A stretch of 64,000 nucleotides of DNA from Rhexocercosporidium sp. MPI-PUGE-AT-0058. Its lineage: Eukaryota > Ascomycota > Leotiomycetes > Helotiales. The position numbers were made by a program, and so were the translations under genes. Position 1 is the stretch's first letter; every line of letters starts with the position of its first letter. The stretch is from the NCBI GenBank assembly GCA_020746875.1, contig JAGTJL010000030.1, forward strand, positions 1-64,000, written 5' to 3'. A model generated the notes under the pieces. It did not search any database. It was not told where the DNA came from and saw only the letters and a program-made list of their open reading frames with translations. Of the stretch, positions 1 to 13,400 are shown piece after piece.

Positions 1-2820
1 AGTTTCTTACGCGTTTTTATAAGCGTTATCGAAGTTAAAGGACACGTCCTTCCCGGTAAGTATTATAAAGGGTCGAGCGATATAATTATAATCCTTAATA
101 AACCGACGATAAAAGTTATAAAAACTAAAGTAATTTTATACGCTACGTACGTTACCGGCGTATTTTTAGTTTTTAATTACGCTAATCTTTTTTAAGTTTA
201 CTTTTATATTATTAATATTAATAATAAAACTTAAGAACTTTATCTTTTATACGCTAAACTCGGATTTCTTAATATCGGCTTAAAGTCCGTATGCTTATAA
301 TATTATTATAATCTTTTTAACGTATATTTCGTATTCTTTAAAAGTTAATAAATATATAAGAATATCGTTTATATAAGCCGCGTAAAAGTCGTTTAAATAC
401 TTTATTAAGATATTATTAATAAACTATTAAAAAGTCGCCGGGCTATTCGTAAAGCTAAAAGAAAAGACTTTATACTTATACGTATTATATTAAGTGCGGA
501 AAGTCGTATAATCTTCGCTTTCGGAGGATATACGAATATAATAAAAAGCTTATTAAATATTAAGTTTTATAAAAACTTTTATCTTATAAATATAAGCTAT
601 TATTTCATCGATTAAAGAGATCGGGTACGAGTCTTTCTTAAATAAGGCATTTAGCTTCCGGTAATCGACGTATAATCGAAGACTGCTATCGGCTTTCTTA
701 GCGAAGAAGATAAGAGCCGCATATAATATATTAAAAGGTTCAATAAAACTTTTATATAAGTTATCGATAATATATCGCTTAATTTTCAATAGCTATTCTT
801 TAATTATACGCCGAAGAAGTTTAAAAAACAAGTCGTTCTCCTTAATAAACTCGATTTAATAGTTTACGCTTTAGTAATACGCGGGTAACTTATTAAAAGC
901 TTGCCGGGAAAAGAGAGGAATATACTCTTAATATTTTGTCGAGAGCTTTTTACTTATTAACTTATCGTCTTATATATATTTGACTTTTAAAACTTCTTTT
1001 AAGATTAAGTTTTTATTTATTAATACGAGCTCGACACTTAACTAGTTTAAGGCCTCTTGTCGGCGGCGAGTTAGCTTTTAATCGATTTTATATATTAATA
1101 TTACGAAAGTTTTTGCTTTATTCTTTTTAGCCTTTTTAATTCGGAAGTATATCGTAAATATTACTACTATTAATATTAAGAAAATCTCCGTAATAAGCGC
1201 CTTAAGTTAATAATTCGCCGGGGAAGCTTTACGGGCTTTTCTGTTTTTAAATAATAATCCCGGATCACGGGATATCGAAGGGTTTAATTAATCTTTTATA
1301 ATACGTAAGCGCTCCTTAACTTCTTTAATAAAGCTCGAAGGTCGAGTCGGCGGGACGCTAATTATAAGTCGTATAAAGACCTTAGACTTAAGGGAATTAT
1401 CGAGTGCCGCAATCTTAACTTGCCTCCGGCAATAATTATTTAAGTTTAAGAAAGCGTCCTTTTATTCCGCATTAAATTAATAAGACTTAACGATTAATTT
1501 ATCGGAACGGTTAATATCGATAAAAACTCGCTAATTAAAGTATAATTATATAAATATATTTAACGGCTATTTTAATTAATTATAATTCTTTATATACGAC
1601 TGCTTTAAGTCATAATACTCGAAGAACTTCCGGCTAATTAAAATATTAGTGTTTTTTAAGTTAATTATTAGGAAAAGGAAGTTAATTTATCGGTAGTCGA
1701 TAGTTAAAATAAGTAAAATAGCCGTATTAATTGGCTTGCCTTTTTTATTATTATAATTAGTTAAGACGATTAATTAAAGAAGTATTATAAAAGAAATATT
1801 AAATTACTTAACGAGTCGATATACGAAAGAGGTTTTAATTATACCGAAAATATTTGCTTTATTATTAATATATATAAGTATTTTAATAAAAAATTTATTC
1901 TTTTTTAATTTAATATTAATTAAGAATTATCGTCCTTCGATAAAAGCACGGAAATTAAATACTAAGTTTATTTATAAGTTATAGCTTACGCCGAGATATA
2001 AGTCTTTATTATAATTTAAGAGTTTTTTAATACCTCGTTAATCTTTAAGTCTTTATTAATAATTAACTTAAAAATTAACTTATTAAGGGCTTAGTCTTTC
2101 CGGCGCTTAAGGCAGTCGCTAGCTTAGTAGCTAATCTTATTATAATAAAAGCAAGTATCAGAAGAGACGTTTTTAAAAGTAAAAGGCAGTATAAAAGACT
2201 TAAAGCGGCGGAGAAATAAAGCCGGGAATAGCGAACGCAGGCGAACCTTTAATAATAATTTATAAGTTAATATTAAAAGTCTTTATATTATCGTAGCCGG
2301 CGTAAGAGAGGTTATACGTTAGCTTTTCTTTTTGAGAATGCCGCGCGCGTCGTAGCCGTTAAAAGTAACGTTAGCTTAAGCTTTACGAGTCGTTATAACT
2401 TCTTTTAATATAATATTACGGGATTCTTAATCCGTAATAATTAAGAATTTATTAAAGGCTGTGTAATTTCCGTTTATTTTATACTTCTTTATATAAATTA
2501 TACGCTTAAAGGCCGGAGAGACCTTTTCGTATACGTCCTTAAACTAGCGAGAATAAGTAATCTTATTAATAATAATATAAGAAATGAATTTAACTCGGAA
2601 GTCGTTATAAGTTATATTATTTATTAATAATTAATTATATATTCTCTTAATAACTTAGACTCGGTTATAATTAAAAAATCGCTAGTCTAAGGCTGTTAAA
2701 ACGTCGGCGGCAATCTCGAAAGTATCGGCAAATTCGGGGTCTATATATTAAAAGATAATAGTCTTTGCTTTATTAGCGGTATATTAAAAATAAGTCTTAA
2801 CTTATAATATTTTATTTTTA
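1..2820 (-). pseudogene. Degenerate Ty3/gypsy pol (protease to RT/RNase H part)
   Basis: The clearest open stretch is at 553-789 on the minus strand. It contains FFAKKADSSLRLYVDYRKLN, the finger/palm part of a Ty3/gypsy reverse transcriptase (family pattern F.KK.DGSLR.CVDYR.LN). The catalytic YxDD box lies near 364-375 and reads YIND, so the first aspartate has become asparagine. Many stops elsewhere exclude function. The higher-coordinate end of this piece (towards 2820) is the gag/protease side, and the copia element interrupts it there. The same segment is present, less interrupted, in the right copy at 11,230-14,048. Confidence 0.85.
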
Positions 2821-2825
2821 AAATT
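2821..2825. repeat. Target-site duplication AAATT, left side of copia
   Basis: AAATT directly precedes the TGTGAG end of the LTR. The same five bases follow the other LTR at 9069-9073. Ty1/copia integrases make 5-bp duplications. Confidence 0.85.
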
Positions 2826-3160
2826 TGTGAGAATAGGCGAGCCAATCAGGAACGAGGAAGCGCAGTAGGTGAGGACACGTAATCAAAGAGAAAGAATTGC
2901 TTGCTTGCTTACTTACTTGCTTATTTACTTATTTACTTAAAGAGCTAAAAGAGCTCTACGGTAATTATATATAAAATAATAGCTTCTTTAAAAGCTTTTA
3001 CGACTACGTAACTAATTACGTAGCTTATACGAGCTACGTAATTAAATACGAGCGTAATTTCCCAGAATACGAAAGTAATTTCCGGGCCGTGTAAGCGGTG
3101 GAAATTCCTTCGGCTATTCTAAAGTAGAATCGGCACGAATTACCGAAGTGAAATCTAACA
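2826..3160 (-). repeat. Copia 3' LTR
   Basis: Read on the plus strand, it starts TGTGAGAATAGG and ends AAATCTAACA, i.e. TG...CA ends. It matches 8718-9068 and the solo LTR at 23435-23747 along its length. It contains a variable TTGC/TTAC tetranucleotide run at about 2898-2939. On the coding (minus) strand this is the 3' LTR because the polypurine tract lies beside it at 3161-3169. Confidence 0.9.
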
Positions 3161-3169
3161 CGCCCTCTT
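3161..3169 (-). other. Polypurine tract of the copia element
   Basis: On the minus strand AAGAGGGCG sits immediately before the TGTTAG start of the 3' LTR. This is where the primer for plus-strand DNA synthesis is expected in LTR elements. Confidence 0.75.
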
Positions 3170-3339
3170 AATAAGTAACGTAATAGCTTTATAAGCTTAT
3201 ATATAAGCTAGCTTTAAAGCAGAGCTTATATTTACAAGAATAGATTAAATATATAAAATAACCCTTTGCAGAGAATAGGCCAGTTATAAAGAGAGAAATA
3301 CAAATTACAATCTTATTTCCTCCGCTTTAGCCTTATTCG

Positions 3340-6300
3340 GCTAGTCTCAAAAGCCTTATGAATTCAATGAATTTAGGCTTATTTAGCGGCTTCGTAAAGC
3401 CGTCGGCTTTTTGTTTAGACCTTTTTATATAAATTAAGTTTATTTCGCCTTAATTTATAAGGTCGCGGACGTAATAGTATTTGACGGCAATATATTTAGT
3501 CCTCTCGTGGAATTGAGAGTTATTAATTAATAAGAGAGCGCCGTTATTATCCGTATAAACAGGGAATCGTTCCTGTATGTAATAGCCTAATTCGGTTAGA
3601 AGTTGCTTTATATAAATAGCCTTTTTAAAAGCCGAATTAATAGCTATATATTTAGCCTTAGTCGTACTTTAAGTTATAATACTTTAGAGCTTACTTTTCT
3701 AGTTAAATAAGTAACTCGCTAAGTAAAAGCTTAAGCCGCTAGTCGATTTAGCCGTACTAATATCTCCGGCGTAATCGGCGTCGTAATAGCCGCTTATATA
3801 TCGACTAGAGCTTTTTTCGTAAATTAGCTTTAGCTTTTTTAATCTTTTTAGGTATTTAAGCACGTTTTTAAGAGCAATTAAGTGATCGGCGCTAAGGTTA
3901 CTAGCGAATCGAGCGAGCTTTATAACCGAGTAGCAAATATCGGGTTTAGTTACTAGCGTAAGAAACAAGAGGCAGCTTATAATTTGCTAATATTAATTTA
4001 TTTCCTCTTTATTAGCCTGATTAAGATTAAGCTTTAGCTTAGCTTTTGAATCTATTAGTATATCTTTAGGCTTACAGTCGGTTATATTAAACCGCGCTAG
4101 CACTTTCTCAATATAACTCTTTTGGCTTAGCTTTATATAACCTTTGTTTAGGTTATAGTCGATATTTATACTTAAGTAGTCCTTTATTAGCCCTAAATCC
4201 TTTAATTTAAAGAGCTTTTTAAGCTCTTTAATAAAAGATTTAATATTATTAACGCTTAAGCCAATTATCGCTAAGTCGTTTACGTAAATAAAGACTATAA
4301 ACTATTACTCCTTATTAATTAAGATATAATTCTCGGTAATTAAGGCTTGAAAACCGAGTTTTTAGACTAGGACTTCTTTTAGCGTAATAAACCAGAGCCT
4401 AATTAACTGTTTTAGCTTATATAAGGCTTTATTAAGTAGGAATAGTTTATTAGCGTATTTTTAGGCATTTATGCCTTTAGGAGGTACTATATATAGAATA
4501 TTTACGTTAATATTACTTTATATAAAAGCCGAAATCATATCGACTTTCTATATAAGCTAACCGTAAAGGACCGCTAAGGCGAATATAAGTCGCTAAGCTA
4601 TTTATTTTATTACGTTAGCAAAAGTATTTACGTAATTAAGGCCGTAGAGTTGCTCGAACCCTTTAGCAACGAATTTAGCTTTGAATTCGAAGTGATTAAG
4701 TAATTCTTTAATTTTATATACTTACTTCGTTTTTAAAAGCTTATAAGCCTTGCTAGCGTCTTTTGGCACTATTTCCTAAGTCTCGTGGCTTTCTAGGGAA
4801 TTAGCTTCTTTTTCTATAGCTTTAAGCTAATAGTTCTTATACGGAGAAGCTATAGCCTTTTTAAGGCTTTTAGGCTCGTAAATTTGAAGGCCTTTAGTTC
4901 GTTTAATAACGACTTTATTAGCTTCTAGCTCTTCGGGCAGCTTTATTAGCCCTTGATCGAAGTCTTCGTCGATTTTAGAGCTTATTAGAGCCATAGAAGC
5001 TAGTCTCTTAACGTTTTTATAAATAGAAAAAGCTTCTTTTTCCTCTTCGATTAACTAGTTATTTAATTAGCGAATAGCCGTCTTAAAGCTTAAGTGTATT
5101 ACCGGCTGATTTTCCGAAGAGTTATTAGAGTCTTTGGCGCTAGTATTAGCGTTTCTAGTTACGACGTTAGGCTCCCAGCTCGAATAATCTTTTCTAGGCC
5201 TCTTAATAGGTGCTTTAGGCATTTCCGGGCTAGCCGTATTAGGCCTCTTATTAGCCTTTGGCGTTTAAGGGAGGTCTTGTACGAATAAGTCGGATTCGTC
5301 TTCAAAATCCGTTTTTTCGTCCTTTAATTAATCGGTAGGCGACTTTTCGCTTATATTGCCTTTATTAGGCATTTCGTTATTAATACTACTTATTAGCTTA
5401 GTAATATTATTATTAGCGCTTTTAAACTCTTTAAGTGTTTCGACTATATAGTCGAATTCGGTTTCTTCTGTTATATTATCCTTAAGGATTAAATCCTCTT
5501 TAATTAGGACGTTTTTAGAGTTTATAGCAGCTCTTTTACTTAGTAAATAAACTAAGTAATTATTAGAAGACTTAAAACCGACAAGAATACCCTTATCGGA
5601 TTTATCGGCTAGCTTATAAGCTCTCTTATTCTTAAGTACGTAGGTTAAAGAGCCTAGTATACGAATATAATCGATTATCGGTAATTTACCGCATAAAGCT
5701 TCAAAAAGCGTTTTCTTTATGACGGAATTATATAACTGATTTTTAATATAAGCTATTCCTTATAATAAGTAAGGCCATAAAAACAAAGGTAATCTCTTAG
5801 CCTTATAAACGCTAATTAGCCGCTTTATTAAGTATTTATTTAACTTTTCGGCTATCCCGTTTTAGGAAGGGGAATAAGGGTTAATATATTCGTATATATA
5901 CCTTTATTATTTATAATAATACGTCCATTTATTAAACTTGAATTCCCCGGCGTTATTAAGCTTAAAAGCTTTAATATTCACTATAAATTTAATTTCTTTT
6001 TAATTAAACTGCGTATTTATTATATTACAGAAGTTAATAAGTACGTTATAAGCGTCGGCTTTGAGTTTTAAAGCGTATAACTAAATAACTCTTAATCCTT
6101 TACATATAATAATAAGGAAATAGCGCTTTCTTTTAAGTCCTTTGACTTTAAAAGGCCCCGCAATATCGATATCGAATATAATTAAAGGTGGCGCATCTGA
6201 CATAGGCTTTTTACTGCCGATCACGTGCATTTTACCGCTATTACAAGCGTCATAGTCAGCTAGCTTATCTTTTTATTAGATTTTCTTTAATCTATAGCTT

Positions 6301-7950
6301 TTCTCGATCGTTTTAAGAATCGATTCTTTATTTATATATACTAGCCTCTTATAATAAAAGTCTAGCGGCGAATTTGAGTCTACTTAATATATTACAAGTT
6401 CGAGAGCGTCATTATCGACTTCCGCTTAAACGTAATAAGCGTTATAATTCCATTTAACTTGTAATTAGCCCTTTTTATGCTTTAATAAAGCACCGTTCTC
6501 GGTAAAGTTGATTAATTAGCTTTTCTTAGTCATTTCCCTTGAGCTTAAAAGGGTCGTTTTTAGCCTCAGAATATAATTTACTTATTAAATAACTACTTTT
6601 ATACCGTTATTACCTTTAATAGGAATATCTCCCGTGCCTAATATCGGTAATACGTCGCCGTTAGCGATTATGACTGATTTGCGAAGGGTAAGCTTATAGT
6701 TAAGTAATCATCCCTTATTAGGCGTATAATACTCGTTAACACCGGAATCTAGAATTAGTCTATAATTATAAACGGTTTTAAAAGCTTAATTTGCAATATC
6801 TCCCTTTAATTAGTCAGAATCGGACTCGCTTAATTCCTTTATAATATTTACAAAAGTACTTATAAGTAAGAGAGGTTTAAGTTATACTTTAGGCTTTACA
6901 TTTGACCTACCCTTTAATAAGGGTAAGTGGTTTATGTATGCCTTTATAGGCTTTCTAGCCGTCACGTGCCTATTAAGAGGCGTATAAGTCTTAAATACGG
7001 CTATAATAGCTTTCGTAGACTCTGTTTTTGATTCGCCTTTTAACTCCTTAGCCTTTTTAGGCTTATTATTAGGCTTTTTATTCGGGTTTTCCGAATTATT
7101 AAGCTTTAGCTCAGAGTATAAGACTCAGCACGTAGACGTTATATATCCCGTGACTTTGCACTTATTGCAGTACTTCTTATTACCGCCTTTGCCGCCTTTA
7201 AACGCTTTATTAGCGTTAAGGTCGGCGTTAGCGCCTATGCGAGCTTCTTCCGAAATTAAGTCGTTAATTAGACCGTTAATATCGATATTCTTAAAATTAC
7301 CTAACATTTTCTCGTATTTACAAGACGAAAAGGCGTCAAAAGAGCTCGGCAAGCCTTTTAATATTAGACTAGCTATTACAGGCTTTAAAATCTCGCAATC
7401 TAATTACTTTAAGTATATGGCGCTCGATTAGATTACGTTAGTATATTCGTTTATATTCTTATAAGAGCTGTAATTAGAATCGACGATTTAATTTATATAA
7501 CGGCCGACTAGCTTAAGCGTTAATTGGCCGAAAGTAAATTAAATAGCGTTTTATAGCTTTTTAGCCGTATCTTTATTTTTAAATCGCTCTTGATTTTTTA
7601 GTAATATAATCGACTTTAGCGCCCTTAGCGCTTTTTAGCTCTACGTCTTAAAATAATCTAGCTTCTCGTGATATTTTACGGCTAACTCATAAGAATAAGG
7701 GGCTAATACGGCTTTACCTCCTTCAATACTCTTAGCGTAATATAAGAATTAGTCCGGAAGTAAAGCTTTACCGGAAATATAAGGCATATAATCGTTAATT
7801 TCCAGGAATAAGCTAGCGGGATTTATCCACTTAATATAATTAGATTTCCCTACTAATTTCTCTCCTTTAAAAGCAGTAGCGGCCATTTTAAGCTTATCTC
7901 GATTGAGTTTAGCTTTAATTCCTTTAGGCGATTTTATCACTTATAATAAT
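3340..7950 (-). pseudogene. Degenerate copia gag-pol polyprotein
   Basis: Order along the minus strand: a Gag N-terminus at 7749-7940 (KLVGKSNYIKWINPASLF, like copia Gag 'L.G.NY..W'). A CCHC zinc knuckle near 7128-7170 follows, reading CNKCKVTGYITSTC, in which the histidine has become tyrosine. Next come an integrase region (about 5900-6400) and an RT with YVND at 4275-4286, where the family has YVDD. RNase H lies at 3699-3968 (LVTKPDICYSVIKLARFASN and DADYAGD). Numerous stops lie between these islands. The order Gag-IN-RT-RH is that of Ty1/copia. H-to-Y and D-to-N are the changes expected from RIP, so the copy is catalytically dead. Confidence 0.9.
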
Positions 7951-8717
7951 TTATTAAACTATTCTAGTCTTAGACTTTATTTAAGTCTTTAACCTCACTT
8001 TAAGGCTACCCTCCTTAATTTAATATGCCCTAAATCGATTTAAAATCGATTAATTAAAGTAAAAAAGCCTTGCCAAGGACTTATTATTACCTTACCAAGG
8101 GTTTCGTTTAATTAGTATTATAACAGGGTTCCCAGCGGTCTACTTAGGCTCTTATTATAACGCTAGCGCTACTACTAGCTCAGTTTTCTCTCACAGGAAG
8201 TAAATAAGCTTAATTAATTATAACCCTCTCCGAGGATAGCTTTTTATATAATTAATAAAGCCTAAAAACTACTGTAATTTATATTAAATTAATGACGATT
8301 CGGACAGCCACTCCTTAATACAAGCCACGCTAGCACGTTACTTATAGCTACTACTAACGCCGTAAAAGGTATAAGCGCTTAAGAATGAGAAATTTATTAT
8401 AAGACCTAAAACCGTAATCTAAGTGGCTACGCGCGCTTATAATATCTAGGGACCGTTAAGTTATGATTTCCTTAAGGTTTAGTCTTAAGGTCAAAGGCCT
8501 TAGGTTCGTAATTCGTCCTAATCGGGTTAATAAGGGCTTAAAGGGGTTTAGCTTATTTCAGTCAAGAGAAGCTAGTATGGCTTTATCGACAAGCGTTTAA
8601 ACGGAAGCAGCCGAAGCGGTATTAGCCGAGAAAGCTCAGCTTAATCGTCTCGATCGAGAAGTGTGTATCGGTAACTGATATTATTAGCCGCCTTAGCGAA
8701 TTGCCGAATTGCTACTA
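7951..8717 (-). other. Copia 5' leader with probable primer-binding site
   Basis: About 770 bases separate the Gag-like start from the 5' LTR. The first bases after the LTR on the minus strand read ATAGTAGCAATTCGGC. This resembles a TGGTAGC-type initiator-Met primer site after RIP, but the match is short. No convincing open frame is seen in the leader. Confidence 0.45.
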
Positions 8718-9068
8718 TATGAGAATAAGCGAGCCAATCAGGAACGAGGAAGCGCAGTAAGTGAGGACACGTAATCAAAGAAAAAGAATTGCTTGCTTGC
8801 TTACTTGCTTGCTTACTTGCTTACTTGCTTGCTTGCTTACTTACTTAAAAAGCTTAAAGAGCTCTACGGTAATTATATATAAAATAATAGCTTTTCTAGA
8901 AGCTTTTACAACTACGTAATTAATTACGTAGCTTATACGAGCTATATAATTAAATACGAGCGTAATTTCCCAGAATACAAAGGTAATTTCCGGGCCGCGT
9001 AAGCGGTGGAAATTCCTTCGGCTATTCTAGGGTAAAATCGGCACGAGTTACCGAAGTGAAATCCAATA
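8718..9068 (-). repeat. Copia 5' LTR
   Basis: It is homologous to 2826-3160. The outer ends are mutated: TGTG has become TATG at the start and CA has become TA at the end, both RIP-type transitions. Most of the length difference from the other LTR comes from a longer TTGC/TTAC run at about 8789-8846. Confidence 0.9.
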
Positions 9069-9073
9069 AAATT
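9069..9073. repeat. Target-site duplication AAATT, right side of copia
   Basis: It is identical to 2821-2825 and abuts the LTR end. Confidence 0.85.
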
Positions 9074-9877
9074 ACTTAAGTACTCTTTTATAAATAGCTT
9101 TATTTTTATTTTCTAAGCATCGTATTTAATATCGCTTTTATAATCGCTAAAAGGGATACGAGAGTACTTAATTTTAAAAGGCTTTATAACTTAAACCGAA
9201 TTATTTAACTTTAATAAATAATAATCGGTAGTCGGCTAAAGGTCTGCCGTAAGAATACGTACTAATCGATTACTTTAAAAGAAAGAAGTATAAGTCTTTT
9301 AATAAGAGTTATTAAAAGTATATTAGTCGAGGGCTTGCTTAATAACGGCAATAATAATAAAGCTAACGGAAATCTCGATTAATTAATTTACTTTTACTTA
9401 TTAAGCGAGAGTAAAGCCTTTTATAATAACGGTAAGCTTTAGCGAGGCGTCGAAGTAGTTCTGAGGTTTATCCTCCGAGTCGGAATCGAGTTCTTTTATA
9501 AAAGTCTTAACCAAAGAGATAAAAGTATTAATAAAGCTTAGCCGCAAGAAGGCGCTTCTTTCTTTAAAGCTTCGCCGATGAGAGGGAGAAGTCGGAAAAA
9601 GTAATAATATAAAATAAAGAAGTATTTAAAGTTATTAATCGATTTATTAATTAAATATAAGTCGAAGTCGAAGTTCGAAGTCGAATAATGCGCGTTAAGT
9701 TATATAAGATAAGTTAACGGCAAGAGATTTTCTAATTTTTTTTAAAGTAATTTATTATTAATAAAAAAATACTTATTTATTAAATAAGCTAAAGTATTAA
9801 GGTCCGTCGTTAATTTATTATAAAAGCAAAAAGACGTAACGCGTAAGACTTAATAAAATATAACGCTTTATAACGAA
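9074..9877 (-). pseudogene. Degenerate gag and 5' leader of the left gypsy copy
   Basis: The reverse complement matches about 10,412-11,220 of the right copy. It has no useful open frame and is heavily AT-shifted. It is the 5' remainder of the left element, separated from its pol by the copia insertion. Confidence 0.7.
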
Positions 9878-10132
9878 AGAGTTATTAGTTTTTTTTTATA
9901 TTATAATTATTTAAAAGTTAATATAATATAAGAAATAGTTTTATATTTAAACTTAAAGTTACGCTTAAAATTAAAAAAAAAAGATAAAAAGAAAAGAAAA
10001 GCTTTTTATAAGAAAAAGCTTTAATATAAATATATAAAAAGTCCTTTTAGCCTTTCCCGATTAAGCTTAGCGCTATAATTACTATATTAAAGCAATACTA
10101 TAAGCGATGCCGAGCTTATTCGGTTAGAATAC
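9878..10132 (-). repeat. 5' LTR of the left gypsy copy, lacking its first ~24 bases
   Basis: Its reverse complement begins GTATTCTAACCG and matches the right 5' LTR from 10,154 on. The preceding LTR bases (ATTACGATTCC...AAGCC), present in both LTRs of the right copy, are absent on this side. The LTR therefore stops exactly at the centre of the palindrome. Confidence 0.75.
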
Positions 10133-10412
10133 TATTACGATTCCCTAAGCCTCGTATTCTAACCGAGCGAGCTCGGCATCGCTCGTAGCATTACTTTAAT
10201 ATAATAATTATAGCGCTAGGCCTAATTAGAAAAGCTAAAAGGACCTTTTATATATTTATATTAAAGCTCTTTTTTATAAAAAGCTTTTTTTTTCTTTTTA
10301 TTTTTTCTTTTTAATTTTAAGCGTAATTTTAAGTTTAAATATAAAATTATTTCTTATATTATATTAACTTTTAATTAATTATAATATAAGAAAAGATTAA
10401 TAATTCCTTTAT
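10130..10412 (+). repeat. 5' LTR of the right gypsy copy
   Basis: It matches the 3' LTR at 16575-16860 but has many more T/A transitions. For example, CCGTATCAACCTC in the 3' LTR corresponds to TTATATTAACTTT here. The 3' end position is approximate because the end is heavily mutated. Confidence 0.8.
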
Positions 10413-13400
10413 TATAAAGCGTTATATCTTATTAAGTCTTACGCGTTACGTTTTCTTATTCTTATAATAAATTAACGATAAACTTTAATACTTTAGCTTA
10501 TTCGATAAATAAGTATTTCTTTATTAATAATAAATTACTTTAAAAAAAGCTAGAAAACCTTTTGCCGTTAACTTGCCTTATATAACTTAACGCGCGCTAT
10601 TCGAACTTCGACTTCGACTTATATCTAATTAATAAATCGATTAATAATTTCAAATACTTCTTTACCCTATATTACTATTACTTCCGACTTCTTCTTTTTA
10701 TCGGCGAAGCTCTAAAAAAAGAAGCGCTCTCTTGCGGCTAAGCTTTACCGATACTTTTATTTTTTTAGTCGAGACTTTTATAAAAGAACCCAATAACTTC
10801 GAAGAACCCGATTCCGACTCGAAAGATAAACCTTAGAATTACTTCGACGCTTCGCTAGAGCTTACTACTATTATAAAAGGCTTTACTTCCGCTTAATAAG
10901 CAAAAGTAAATTAATTAATCGAAATCTCCGTCAGCTCTATTATTACTGCCGCTATTAAGTAAGCCCTCGACTAATATATTCTTAATAACCCTCGCTAAGA
11001 AACTCGTATTCTTTTTCTTTTTTACGATCGATCGATATATGCTTTTATAGCAGACTTTTAATTAATTACCGATTATTATTTACTAAAGCTAAATAATTCG
11101 GTTTAAATTATAAAGCCTTTTAAAATCAAGTACTCCCGTATTCCTTTTAACAATTATAAAAGCGATATCGAGTACGATACTTAAAAGATAAAAATAAAGT
11201 TATTTATAAAAGAATACTCAGGTAATTTTAAAAGTAAAATATTATAAGTTAAGGCTTATTTCCGGTGCACCGCTAGCGAAGCAAAGATTATTATCTTTTA
11301 ATATATAAACCTCGAATTTGCCGGCACTTTCGATACTATTACTGACGTTTTAACGGCTTTAGATTAGCGATTCTTTAATTATAACCGAATCTAAGCTATT
11401 AAGAGAATATATAATTAGCTATTAATAAGTAATATAACTTATAACGATTTCCGAGTTAAATTTATTTCTTATATAATTATTAGTAAGATTACTCGCTTTT
11501 GCTGGTTTAAGAACGTATGCGAAAAGGTCTTTCCGGCTCTTAAGCGTATAATTTATATAAAGAAGTATAAGATAAACGGAAATTATACGGCTTTTAATAA
11601 ATTCTTAATTATTATAGACCGAGAATCCTATAATATCGTATTAAAAAAGGCCGTAACGATTCGAAAAGCTTAAGCTAACGTTATTTTTAATAGCCATAAC
11701 GCGCGCGGCATTCTTAAGAAGGAAGGCTAGCGTATAACCTTCTTTACGCCGGTTATAATAGTATAAAGACTTCTAATATTAACTTATAAATTATTACTAA
11801 AAGTTCGCTTGCGCTTACTATTCCCGGCTCTATTCTTCCGTCGTTTTAAGTCTCTTATACCGCTTCTTGCTTTTAAAAACGTCTCTTATAATACTTGCTT
11901 TTATTATAATAAGATTAGTTATTAGGCTAGCGACTGCTTTAAGCGCCGAAGAGACTAAGCCTTTAATAAGTTAATTTCCGAGCTAATCGTAAGCAAAAAG
12001 CTAAAGAGTAACGAGTTTTCAAAAAACTCTTAAGCCGTAGCAAAGACTTATATCTCGGCGTAAGCTATAATTTATAAAAAAACTTAGTATTTAATTTTTA
12101 TACTTTTATTAAAAGACGATAATTCTTAATTAATATTAAATTAAAAAGAAATAAATTCTTTATTAAAATACTTACATATATTAATAGCGAAGCAAATATT
12201 TTCGATATAATTAAAACCTCTCTCGTATACCGACTTATTAAGTAATTTAATATTTCTTTCGTAATACTCTTTCAACTAATCGTTTTAATTAGTTATAATA
12301 GCAAGAAAAACAAGCTAATCGATACGGCTATCTTACTTATTTTAATTATCAACTGCCGGCGAATCAACTTCCTTTTCCTAATAACTGACTTAAGAAATAC
12401 CGACGTCTTAATTAATCGGAAGTTCTTCGAATATTATAACTTAAAGCAATTATATACGAAAAACCGTAACCGACTAGAATAGCCGTTAAATATGCTTATA
12501 CAACCGTACTTTAATTAGCAAGTCTTCGTTAATATAAACCGTTCTGATAAACTAATCGTCAAGTCTTATTAGCTTAATGCGGAATAAAGGAACGCTCTTA
12601 TAAATATAAATAATTACCGCCGGAAGCAAGTTAAGCTCGCGGCACTCGACGGTTCCCTGAAAATAAGTATCTCCGTGCGACCTACCGCTAGCGCCTCGCC
12701 GACTCGACCCTCGAGCTTTATTAGAGACGTTAAAGAGCGCCTTCAAACTATAAAAGATTAATTAAACCCCTTAATATCTCGTGATCCGGGATTATTACTT
12801 AAAAGAAAGAACTCTCGTCGAGCTCCTCCGGCAAATTACTAATTAAAAGCATTTATTACGAAGATCTTCCTTATATCGGCAGTAACGATATTTATAACGT
12901 ACTTCCGACTTAAGAAAGCTAAGAAGAATAAAGTAAAAACCTTCGTAGTATTAATATATAAAATCGATTAAGAGCTGACTCGCCGCCGGCGAGAAGCCTT
13001 AAATCAGTTAAATATCGAACTCGCATCGATAAATAAAGACTTAATTCTAAAAGAAGTCCTAAAAGTCAAGTACGCGCAAAATAACGAGCTAATAAGCAAG
13101 AAGCTTCTTACTAAGTATTAAGAATATACTCTTCTCTTCTCCCGGCGAGCTTCTAATAAGCTTCTAGCGTATCGCTAGGGCATAGATTATTAAATCAAGC
13201 TTATTAAAAAGAATAACTTGTTTTTTGAACTTTTCCGGCGTATAACAAAAGAATAATTATTAGAGATTAAGCGGTATATTATCGATAACTTATATAAAAG
13301 TTTTATTAAGCTTTTTAGCGCATTATATACGGCCCTTATTCTCTTCGCTAAGAAGGCCGACGGCAATCTCCGATTCTGCGTCGATTACCGGAAGCTGAAT

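Larger units (their letters stand above)
2826..9068 (-). mobile_element. Ty1/copia LTR retrotransposon relic, structurally complete
   Basis: The element is 6243 bp long on the minus strand: LTRs of about 335 and 351 bp, a polypurine tract beside the 3' LTR, gag with a zinc knuckle near the 5' side, and RT/RNase H near the 3' side. It is flanked by AAATT on both sides. Joining 2825 to 9074 restores the continuous gypsy sequence seen at about 11,190-11,250 in the right copy, so this is a simple insertion into the left gypsy element. All frames carry stops and RIP-type changes, so it is dead. Confidence 0.92.
1..10132 (-). mobile_element. Ty3/gypsy chromovirus relic, left copy, split by a copia insertion
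   Basis: This is a minus-strand LTR retrotransposon that continues beyond base 1. Its two parts, 1-2825 and 9069-10132, are the reverse complement of the right-hand copy: base 1 pairs with about 14,048, and 10,132 pairs with 10,154. The reading frames are destroyed by stops. The integrase, chromodomain and 3' LTR would lie outside the window. The base composition and stop pattern (TGG to TAG, CAA to TAA) are those of RIP. The element is non-autonomous and presumably silenced. Assignment to the chromovirus lineage rests on the right copy, which carries the chromodomain. Confidence 0.9.

Noticed and set aside
5094..5288. 64-codon plus-strand frame in the copia element
   Set aside because: Antisense to the copia gag-pol relic.
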